Origin: Clostridium sp. BNL1100
Lineage (GTDB): Bacteria; Bacillota; Clostridia; Acetivibrionales; DSM-1351
Length of the DNA stretch: 64,000 nucleotides
Direction of reading: 5' to 3'
Assembly: GCF_000244875.1 (NCBI RefSeq)
Contig: NC_016791.1
Location: forward strand, 3,105,001-3,169,000
The notes under the pieces are model-generated. The model had not been told where the DNA came from and ran no database searches. It was given only the letters and a program-made list of their open reading frames with translations. Below are positions 56,981-64,000 of the stretch, piece by piece (position 1 is the stretch's first letter; the number at the start of each line of letters is the position of its first letter). The position numbers and the translations under genes were made by a program.

Positions 56981-58180
56981 TCAATGCTTTTTTATATAAG
57001 AACATATCTCCTCTGCGGCACGCTCCGGCCCGCCTGCTTTTAAAAACGAATCCTTCATTTTATCAGCATTTTTTCCGTATGAATCATCAGAGGTTATTTT
57101 TTTATAACATTCTTTTAACGACTCCGGCGTAACTTCCGACATGTCAAGATAGATTCCGCTTCCTGTTTCAGCTACCCGTTTTGCCATATGAGACTGTTCT
57201 AACTGCTGTGGTACGACTATCAATGGAATTCCGTTCATAAGTCCCTCGTGGACGCTGTTCATTCCTCCGTGAGTTATAAATACATCGCATTCTTTTAGTA
57301 CTTCTAACTGGGGTATCTCGTAAAAATGCTTTACTGTAAAGTTTTCTGGAATTGCAAGGGATGATATATCTATTTTCTTGCCTACCGACATGAGAACATC
57401 CATATGCATGTTGCCAAAAGCCTTGATACATTTTATAAAGAACTCTCTGTCATTATTAAACACCGTACCAAGGGAAATAAAAAGTAAGGGTCTGCCTTCT
57501 GACCTGTTTAGCCTGAAACCTTTTATTTTCTCCTTCCTATACATACTTACAGGCCCTATAAATTTGTAATCGTCCCCAAACTTTTCAGAATACGGTTGAA
57601 ATTTACGGGATGTAAATACCAGTGTTAAGGCCTCTTTATTGTCGATAATATCAATCAAGCCTTTTACTTTTATATTGTATTTCTTTTTTAACCTTCTGGA
57701 AATTTTTCGTATATCTATCATTCTTGGAATGTTTTTGAGTATCAAAAATACCACTGCCAAAACTAAACCAACTGTCTTTAAAATACCTTCCGGTCTTTCT
57801 ACAAATGTTGTATACATATTGACAGCCGGTATATTCGAGGCCTGTGCCGCATGTTTTCCCCATGTAGACATAAAATCATGGATTATATAGTCAGGCCTGT
57901 CCCGTTTTATATCGTTATACAGTTGTTCCATTATAAGTTCACTTAACTCCATGTGAACTCTCAATATTTCAATATTATTGTGTGTAACAAAATCATCATT
58001 CAGGTAAAATTTATCTCCATAGCTTCTGAAGACAGCGCCAGAGCTTTCAATCTTTTCCCTGAAGCTGTCAGTACAGTAGTATATGACTTCTTCGCCTTTT
58101 TCTACCAACTCCCCGGCTAGTCCCACACCGGGATTAACATGTCCGGAAAATGGTATGCTGAAAAAAAACACTTTTGACAT
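56981..58180 (-). CDS. MGT-family glycosyltransferase 2
   Basis: The protein is 399 residues from the ATG at 58180, supported by GGAGG about 6 nt upstream; the TTG at 58192 is rejected. It begins MSKVFFFSIPFSGHVNPGVG and carries FITHGGMNSVHEGLMNGIPL and PQQLEQSHMA. It is the most divergent of the three MGTs. It lies between MGT 3 and the carrier-protein fusion and begins 1 nt after MGT 3 ends. Confidence 0.9.
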   Translation of the reverse strand: MSKVFFFSIPFSGHVNPGVGLAGELVEKGEEVIYYCTDSFREKIESSGAVFRSYGDKFYLNDDFVTHNNIEILRVHMELSELIMEQLYNDIKRDRPDYIIHDFMSTWGKHAAQASNIPAVNMYTTFVERPEGILKTVGLVLAVVFLILKNIPRMIDIRKISRRLKKKYNIKVKGLIDIIDNKEALTLVFTSRKFQPYSEKFGDDYKFIGPVSMYRKEKIKGFRLNRSEGRPLLFISLGTVFNNDREFFIKCIKAFGNMHMDVLMSVGKKIDISSLAIPENFTVKHFYEIPQLEVLKECDVFITHGGMNSVHEGLMNGIPLIVVPQQLEQSHMAKRVAETGSGIYLDMSEVTPESLKECYKKITSDDSYGKNADKMKDSFLKAGGPERAAEEICSYIKKH

Positions 58181-58181
58181 A

Positions 58182-59414
58182 TTAACCTCCAATTTTAGAA
58201 ACAGAAGAAATTATTTTCGTCTTTCTTACGTATGTAAATATCTCCTCGACTCCCCTTTCAGGGCCACCGGCATCAATAAAAGAATCTCTCATTTTCAGTG
58301 CATTTTCCCTGTATGAATGGTCGGACATAATTTTTTCTACCGATTGTTTAAGCAAAGCCGGTGTAATTTTGGAATTTTTCAGACAGATGCCACTTTTAGT
58401 TCTCACTACCTGCATTGCAACATGAGCCTGCTCCTGCTGCTGAGGTATTATAATCAATGGAACACCATTGTAAAGTCCTTCATGAGTACTGTTCATTCCG
58501 CCATGTGTCATGAAAATACTACATTCTTTAAGTACCTCTAACTGTGGAATTTCGTTGTAAGGCTTTACTGTAAAGTTTTCAGGAATTAAAAGAGACGGTA
58601 TATTAATGTTCTTGCCTACAGACATTAATACATCCAGCTCCATATCCCCGAAAGCCTCTGTGCATTTATCAAAGAACTCCCTGTTATTATTGAATATTGT
58701 ACCCATGGAAATAAATAACAAAGGTCTGTTTCCTCGCCTGTCAATACTAAATCCGGTTATAGATTCTTTTCTGAACATACTTGTAGGCCCTATAAATTTA
58801 TATTCATTACCCAGTGCCTGCCGGTTAGGCTGAAAGATGTCCGAAGTATAAACAAGGTTTAAATCCTGCCTGTTGCATAAAATATCAACAAGGCTTTCTA
58901 TATGTACATTATATTTATTTTTTAGATTTTTCCTTATTTTTTGTATTTTTAATACGTTGGGTATATTGGTTATCATGGCAAGAGCAAAACTAAGAATAAA
59001 GCCTGCTGTAAGTAAAAAACCGTCAGGCGCAAGTACTATGGTAGTAAAGGTGTCAATTGCCGGAATACCCGCAGCCGCTGCCGCACATTTGCCCCATGTT
59101 GCCAAAGAGTCATGTACAATATAATCCGGTTTGTCTCTTTCTATATCCTGCAGCAGTTTATCCATTATGAATTCACTGTTTTCCATATGAACTTTGAACA
59201 ATTCGGTTAAGTTATAGGTTACAAAATTCTCGTCCAGATAAAATTTATCTCCGTAGCTTCTGAATCTGGCGCCGGTACTTTCAATCTTTTCCCTAAAGCT
59301 GTCTATTCCGTAATATATAACTTCCTCTCCCTTTTTAACCAATTCCTGTGCCAGTCCCAAACTTGGATTAACGTGTCCATGAAAAGGAATGTTGAAAAAG
59401 AATACTTTTGACAT
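58182..59414 (-). CDS. MGT-family glycosyltransferase 3
   Basis: A 410-residue GT1 enzyme. It starts MSKVFFFNIPFHGHVNPSLG, identical to the start of MGT 1, and shares FMTHGGMNSTHEGLYNGVPL and IIPQQQEQAHVA. The two are clearly recent paralogues. It begins 2 nt after the NRPS gene, and its ribosome site lies in the last Gly-Gly codons of the NRPS. It is likely to glycosylate the peptide product or a carrier-bound intermediate. Confidence 0.9.
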   Translation of the reverse strand: MSKVFFFNIPFHGHVNPSLGLAQELVKKGEEVIYYGIDSFREKIESTGARFRSYGDKFYLDENFVTYNLTELFKVHMENSEFIMDKLLQDIERDKPDYIVHDSLATWGKCAAAAAGIPAIDTFTTIVLAPDGFLLTAGFILSFALAMITNIPNVLKIQKIRKNLKNKYNVHIESLVDILCNRQDLNLVYTSDIFQPNRQALGNEYKFIGPTSMFRKESITGFSIDRRGNRPLLFISMGTIFNNNREFFDKCTEAFGDMELDVLMSVGKNINIPSLLIPENFTVKPYNEIPQLEVLKECSIFMTHGGMNSTHEGLYNGVPLIIIPQQQEQAHVAMQVVRTKSGICLKNSKITPALLKQSVEKIMSDHSYRENALKMRDSFIDAGGPERGVEEIFTYVRKTKIISSVSKIGG

Positions 59415-59416
59415 AC

Positions 59417-62400
59417 TTATCTTCCTCCGTTAAGTTTGTTCTGGATTTCTGTGTAAATCTGCCTGAGTAATATCTTTTCTTCATCACCTGCTGATTTAAC
59501 GGCAGCCGTCATTTGTTGAAAGGATTGGAACAGTTCGTTAAAATTGATTTTATTCGGGTCAAAGCCTGCGTTAAACATACTCTCTAAATCAAAGAATGTA
59601 AGTCTTGCAGTATTGAGTTTTTCTATGATTTTCAGGTACTTATCTGCCAACTGATTTAATACTTTCGAAGAACCAAAATTATCAATAATATACCTTATTC
59701 TATTGTAAATGCCCTTTTTATGCTCATACAGTAAGTGCATACTTCTATAGTCCATTGATGGCATGATATCAGCCACAGCTTTTTCTTTGCACTGTTCAAT
59801 GATATTCTGTACGTCAAGGCCCTTTATAATATCACTGCCCAGCTTTTCAAGGCTTTGTACTATGACATCGTATACATCAATACCATACTTTAACTGATCA
59901 AAAGTATTCATTTCATCAGTGGACACCAGTTTTACGATTTTATCGCTATTTACAGCAGAGGAAGTCAGGTAGTTGTCAATACTCACAAGTACACTTTCCA
60001 GGTCTAATTTATAATCTTTGTCAAATTCCCGGGGAATAAGCAGCTGTACGGCTTCCGTTTCTGCCCACGGTGCAAATGTCCCGTAATGTATCTTTGCTGA
60101 TTCATATGCCTCAACAAAATCATTAAAATCAAAAGTAATTTCATTGAATATCATTTCAGAGTCAAAACCTATTGCCATAAGCTTATTTTGTATATTGTCA
60201 TAACCATATATAAGAGACGGGTGTACAAAGTGATTTTTTCCGTAACTTCCCTTCTGTGGAAGGCAGTATTCGTCTATATGCACTGAAACATATACCCCTG
60301 AGTCAATTTTATCCTTTATAAATTGCAGAATATCTGGTACTTCCTCAAATTTCAAAAAGGCCTCATGAAATACAGCATCGTAATTATTTTTTTCTTCAAG
60401 AAATTCAAGTCTGGAAAAACCATTTTGGTATGTTATTGAAAAGATTTCAATATAGTGCTGATAAAACCATTTGTAGTTTTCTTCACAAGAAAGTATGGCG
60501 CATAACGGCAGTGACCTGTGCAAATAAGTTGTTATCTCCCGCTGAAGGTTTATTTTGAGCTTTTTAGTACCGGCCTGTTCATTAAAAATTGTATCTGTGT
60601 TATGATGATTATCATTTACAGTATCAAAATTCACATTTTGCACTAATTTTGCAATGGTCTTGTGAGTAAAAATGTCCTTTGCAGATATTTTTATCCCATT
60701 TTCTAAACATAATTCAGATATTTTCACGGCTTTCATTGAATCTCCGCCAATGTCAAAAAATCTATCATTTACTCCTATTTTTTCTAAGCCCAATACTTCC
60801 TGCCAAACGGCTGTAAGCTTTTCTTCCTGAATATTAACAGGTGCCGAATATTCCACCCCTGTGGCTATATTTACCGTATATTTGGCAAGAGCATTTCTGT
60901 CTGCTTTTCCATTTTGCATTAGCGGAACTTCAGCAAGCTTTATATATTGCGAAGGTATCATATATTCCGGCAGCATGCTAGATAGATAATCTCTGAGTTC
61001 TACAGCAGTCAATTCCCTTTCTGAAACAATATATGCGCATATGTATTTGCTGCCTTTTGTATCTTCATTGACCATTACAATACATTCCTTGACAGGCTCA
61101 TAGCTTAACAGGCTGTTTTCAATCTCACCCAGTTCTATTCTGAAACCTCTTATTTTCACCTGATAATCAGCTCTGCCCAGAAACTCTATATTCCCGTCAT
61201 CATGCCATTTAGCCATATCGCCTGTTCTGTAAATTGTAATTGAGGCATTATTAATTTGTATAGATATAAATTTTTCTTCAGTTAGCTGCGGACGCTTTAG
61301 ATAACCTCCCGTAATACCTGCACCCGAAACACATAATTCACCGGGAACACCGGCAGGAACAAGGTTTAAATCCCTATTTACAATAAATACACTATGGTTT
61401 GATATAGGTTTTCCGATAATCGAGGTAGTGTCCCTTGTCATTCCTTTATATGATGTAGTGGCAATTGTATTCTCAGTTGGGCCGTATTCATTTGATATCA
61501 CAATTTCAGGATTTATGTAATTACTCATATCTATGAGACTCTCATCGGCCTTTTCCCCTGCAAGAGTTACAAATCTAACATTACTTAGCTGTTCTCTCTT
61601 TGCCCCATCAAGAATAGCTCTGTACATAGATGGTACAAGACACATATTGGTTACACTTCTGTCCTCCAATACATTTCTTATAAAGCTGTAGTTTATCCTG
61701 TTTTCTTCTTCTATAATTACAAGTGTACCCCCGGACAACAGGCTGGAATAAAAAATAGAACCAAAGCCGTCAAAGGCAACGGACAGCAATTGAAGGGATA
61801 CATCCTTTGTATTGTAGTTATAATTGCCAATACGCCAATTTGAAAAGTTTACCATATTTATATGTTTTACCAATACACCTTTTGGCGTCCCGGTCGAACC
61901 TGATGTATATATAACACATGCCAAATCCTCCGGTTTGTTTACTTCCTCAAGGTTTTCATCATTTATATGGTACATCTCTTCGTTATCTATATGTATAATT
62001 TCTCCAATAAATTTAACCTTGTCTGCAATATCGCTATGTGTCAATAGCATATTGGTTTCGCTGTCTTCCAGTATGAGGTTTATCCTATTCTGAGGGTAAT
62101 CAGGGTCAATGGGAAGGTATGCTCCTCCAGCCTTTAATACAGCCAGTATGCCAACTACCATCTCATAGGATTGGCGAGGCATTATAGCTATAATACTGTT
62201 GGGCCTGACTCCTTTTTTCCTTAACAGTCTTGCAAGCCTATTGGATTTTTCGTTTAATTCTTTAAATGTTATATTTTGTGCAACACATTTGCCATTGTGC
62301 TCTGAAACGCAGCTTACTGCCGTATTGTCCGGGGTAAGTGCAGTCTGCTTTTCAAACATCTTATGAAGAGAAATATTACTTTCGGGGTATGCTACTGTGG

Positions 62401-63052
62401 TATCATTAAAATCTTTAATAATTTTTTCACGTTCCTCAGCTTTAATCAGTTCCACTCTTGCTATTTGGATATCCTGATTTGAAAGAAGCTGTTCCAATAT
62501 GTAAAGATAGGATTTTTTAAACTGAATGATACTCTCATTCTTAAACTTGTTTGAATTATATGTAATCTGTGCAGTTATACAGCCATCAGTTTTAAAAAAA
62601 TAAAAAACAAGGTCATTTTCTAGGTGGCATATTTCGTCTTCATTAATGTTATGTATGTCTTTATAAATTGAAATAGCTTTAAACAGGGATGTCCTGTCCA
62701 CGGGGCAATACTGATTTCTATAATTTGTGGTTATTTCTCGAGTTACATTCTCCAAAAAATCTCTGACAGTCATTTTACCCTGTACACAGGAATAAAACTC
62801 CTGTATCCCGTCCAAAAGAGGTATACCCACAAGAATGTCGTTCTGATTGGTGTATTTATAAAGAAGGATATTTATAGCAGCCGTGAGCTTTATGAAAACA
62901 CTAATATCTTTATCTTCTTCGATGCAACATAATTTATTAGTCAACTCCCTGCTTATTTCAAAGTGAAATCTTTTACTTCTGTTACCCGATTTTCTTTCTA
63001 AATCACAGGGCATTGATACTTCCGAAAGCTCTCCTGATAACTTCTGTTCCAT
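59417..63052 (-). CDS. NRPS: half C domain, A domain, PCP, papain-like domain
   Basis: A 1211-residue synthetase. Residues 25-205 resemble only the C-terminal half of a condensation domain; no HHxxxDG motif is present. The A domain (about 215-725) has IYTSGSTGTPKGV, NEYGPTENT, YRTGDMAKW and a FDGF acidic residue (D428) near the substrate pocket. The PCP Ser is S772 (FFDIGGDSMKAV). A C-terminal domain (830-1205) with C851, H941/H944 and D952 matches that of the protein at 55508. There is no thioesterase. The A-domain specificity cannot be read reliably. Confidence 0.88.
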   Translation of the reverse strand: MEQKLSGELSEVSMPCDLERKSGNRSKRFHFEISRELTNKLCCIEEDKDISVFIKLTAAINILLYKYTNQNDILVGIPLLDGIQEFYSCVQGKMTVRDFLENVTREITTNYRNQYCPVDRTSLFKAISIYKDIHNINEDEICHLENDLVFYFFKTDGCITAQITYNSNKFKNESIIQFKKSYLYILEQLLSNQDIQIARVELIKAEEREKIIKDFNDTTVAYPESNISLHKMFEKQTALTPDNTAVSCVSEHNGKCVAQNITFKELNEKSNRLARLLRKKGVRPNSIIAIMPRQSYEMVVGILAVLKAGGAYLPIDPDYPQNRINLILEDSETNMLLTHSDIADKVKFIGEIIHIDNEEMYHINDENLEEVNKPEDLACVIYTSGSTGTPKGVLVKHINMVNFSNWRIGNYNYNTKDVSLQLLSVAFDGFGSIFYSSLLSGGTLVIIEEENRINYSFIRNVLEDRSVTNMCLVPSMYRAILDGAKREQLSNVRFVTLAGEKADESLIDMSNYINPEIVISNEYGPTENTIATTSYKGMTRDTTSIIGKPISNHSVFIVNRDLNLVPAGVPGELCVSGAGITGGYLKRPQLTEEKFISIQINNASITIYRTGDMAKWHDDGNIEFLGRADYQVKIRGFRIELGEIENSLLSYEPVKECIVMVNEDTKGSKYICAYIVSERELTAVELRDYLSSMLPEYMIPSQYIKLAEVPLMQNGKADRNALAKYTVNIATGVEYSAPVNIQEEKLTAVWQEVLGLEKIGVNDRFFDIGGDSMKAVKISELCLENGIKISAKDIFTHKTIAKLVQNVNFDTVNDNHHNTDTIFNEQAGTKKLKINLQREITTYLHRSLPLCAILSCEENYKWFYQHYIEIFSITYQNGFSRLEFLEEKNNYDAVFHEAFLKFEEVPDILQFIKDKIDSGVYVSVHIDEYCLPQKGSYGKNHFVHPSLIYGYDNIQNKLMAIGFDSEMIFNEITFDFNDFVEAYESAKIHYGTFAPWAETEAVQLLIPREFDKDYKLDLESVLVSIDNYLTSSAVNSDKIVKLVSTDEMNTFDQLKYGIDVYDVIVQSLEKLGSDIIKGLDVQNIIEQCKEKAVADIMPSMDYRSMHLLYEHKKGIYNRIRYIIDNFGSSKVLNQLADKYLKIIEKLNTARLTFFDLESMFNAGFDPNKINFNELFQSFQQMTAAVKSAGDEEKILLRQIYTEIQNKLNGGR

Positions 63053-63072
63053 TTGACAAATACCTGCCTTCC

Positions 63073-64000
63073 TTATAAACTGCCAGTTTTAGATTGTAAC
63101 CCCGCTTCTATGAACAACTTGTTTAACCTTACCTTCTGTTCATTAACCGGTAACAATTTTGTATTGAATATTTGTTTTAATAAATCCACAGCCTCTTCAA
63201 TATGCTCTTCGTTAGGCTGTATTCTTTGTTTTATCAACTCTTCTTTCAGTTCAACTAATTTTCTGTAAGACTCAACTACACCTTTCTGATATGTATTTTC
63301 GTCCCAGTTGCGGTTTTTCGTACTGACCGCAGCTGCAATACAACCGGTTATAAACATCAGACCGTTATCTACAGGCTTTTCCGAATCTTTTGCCGAAACC
63401 AGTTTTTTCTTCATAAGTGATATATCTTCCGTTGTTTCTGATGTAAATACCGTTATTGTCGTATTGCTCCGCAAAAGGTTTTTTAAAACAGCTTTTGGCC
63501 CCATTTCAACAGCTTTATTAATGCCGGAGTTCTGTAAATACTCTATCGTGGACTGCCATTTTACAGGATTTGTTATTTGCAGTGTCAAATAATCAATAAT
63601 TTGGTCTTTGCCGGGGTATGGCTTTGCCGTAACATTTGAAATTACAGGCCATTCCATTTCGCAGAAGTCATATTTCTCCAGTTCCTCTCTGAATCTGTCA
63701 GCTGCGGGCTGCATCAACGGGCTGTGAAAGGGTGCACTTACTTTCAGATAAACCACTCTTGCACCCATGGACTTCAACTGCTCTCCCATATCATTAACTG
63801 CTTTTACATGCCCTGATATTACTATTTGCTCCAATGAATTATAGTTGGAGACCACCACAATATTCCCTTCTTTTGATACCCGGGAACATTCCTTTTCTAT
63901 AATTTCCTTTTCAACACCGCTTACCGCAGCCATACTACCCATTCCTTCAGGAACTGCTTGCTGCATAAGCCTTCCTCTCTGCCTTACAAGCCTGACAGCG
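63073..64000 (-). CDS. Discrete malonyl-type acyltransferase (trans-AT), cut by window edge
   Basis: The reading frame runs past the window end. The visible 309 residues begin with FabD-like RLMQQAVPEGMGSM and contain APFHSPLMQPAADR and a conserved NPVKWQSTIEYL. The GHSxG active site lies beyond the edge. A tail of about 110 residues after the AT fold is unusual for housekeeping FabD and is seen in AT proteins of trans-AT polyketide clusters. It ends 20 nt before the NRPS, so it belongs to the cluster. More polyketide or NRPS genes probably lie beyond 64000. Confidence 0.82.
   Translation of the reverse strand, partial: AVRLVRQRGRLMQQAVPEGMGSMAAVSGVEKEIIEKECSRVSKEGNIVVVSNYNSLEQIVISGHVKAVNDMGEQLKSMGARVVYLKVSAPFHSPLMQPAADRFREELEKYDFCEMEWPVISNVTAKPYPGKDQIIDYLTLQITNPVKWQSTIEYLQNSGINKAVEMGPKAVLKNLLRSNTTITVFTSETTEDISLMKKKLVSAKDSEKPVDNGLMFITGCIAAAVSTKNRNWDENTYQKGVVESYRKLVELKEELIKQRIQPNEEHIEEAVDLLKQIFNTKLLPVNEQKVRLNKLFIEAGLQSKTGSL

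Noticed and set aside
63073-63966. Complete acyltransferase starting at the Met at 63966
   Set aside because: The frame stays open to the window end and the upstream residues match FabD (RLVRQRGRLMQ), so the gene is cut by the window edge.
54285-64000. Closthioamide biosynthetic cluster
   Set aside because: Closthioamide genes encode separate carrier and papain-fold proteins with thioamide-forming enzymes. Here the architecture is NRPS with glycosyltransferases, so only the thiotemplate analogy remains.
1-64000. CRISPR arrays, prophage, rRNA operons
   Set aside because: No regularly spaced repeats, phage structural genes or rRNA sequence were seen on reading through the window.

Overview
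The window looks like a chromosomal segment of an anaerobic, endospore-forming, cellulose/xylan-degrading member of the Clostridia. The evidence is a spoIIA-sigF-spoVA sporulation locus, an electron-bifurcating-type [FeFe] hydrogenase operon, two S-layer-anchored GH10 xylanases, a full che operon, low GC and AGGAGG-type ribosome binding sites. Gene content resembles the Ruminiclostridium (Clostridium) cellulolyticum/papyrosolvens group. That is an inference from gene content, since no database was searched. Nearly every gene is on the minus strand, so transcription runs from high to low coordinates. The exceptions are a 39-residue ORF (18384) and a CmpB-type membrane protein (31490).

Layout by region: (1) 1-18.2 kb is housekeeping. 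On the minus strand it runs tRNA nucleotidyltransferase, DUF554 protein, two tRNA-Gly genes, membrane pyrophosphatase, hprK, PHP phosphoesterase, murB, rapZ, yvcK, glycogen debranching enzyme, whiA, then spoIIAA-spoIIAB-sigF-small membrane gene-spoVAC-spoVAD-spoVAE and cheX. (2) 18.3-19.7 kb holds a TerC-family protein behind a recognisable yybP-ykoY (manganese) riboswitch. (3) 19.8-29.1 kb is a hydrogenase operon: hydC-hydB-hydA, a Cys-rich mini-protein, a thioredoxin-like [2Fe-2S] protein, a sensory HydS-like [FeFe]-hydrogenase/PAS protein and a PP2C/SpoIIE-type phosphatase. The last gene is a TnpB-like protein with two RuvC catalytic residues replaced. A sigma-A-type promoter with a Rex-like operator on its start site precedes hydC. 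(4) 29.3-32.5 kb holds a ferredoxin-type aldo/keto reductase, an SprT/YgjP-like metalloprotease, a CmpB-like membrane protein and a cysteine-less ArsC/Spx-fold protein. (5) 32.5-42.3 kb is a signalling block: a diguanylate cyclase, a PilZ protein, an ODP-type diiron sensor and cheY-cheA-cheW-mcp-cheR-DUF1540-cheB. (6) 42.5-50.3 kb holds two related modular GH10 xylanases with CBM and SLH modules. (7) 50.8-54.3 kb holds a response regulator, a two-gene ABC transporter and a histidine kinase. (8) 54.3 kb to the window edge is a biosynthetic cluster: a discrete malonyl-type acyltransferase (cut by the edge), an NRPS with a half condensation domain, three MGT-family glycosyltransferases and a free-standing carrier-protein fusion. 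The NRPS and the carrier fusion share an unusual C-terminal domain that looks like a papain-fold enzyme.

The two most unusual items are the nuclease-dead TnpB-like gene, apparently coupled to a phosphatase-linked sensory hydrogenase, and the NRPS/glycosyltransferase cluster with a duplicated 'carrier protein + papain-like domain + glycosyltransferase' cassette. The first suggests an RNA-guided regulator recruited to hydrogen/redox metabolism. The second suggests a glycosylated peptide or peptide-polyketide made by thiotemplate chemistry that ordinary NRPS rules do not predict.
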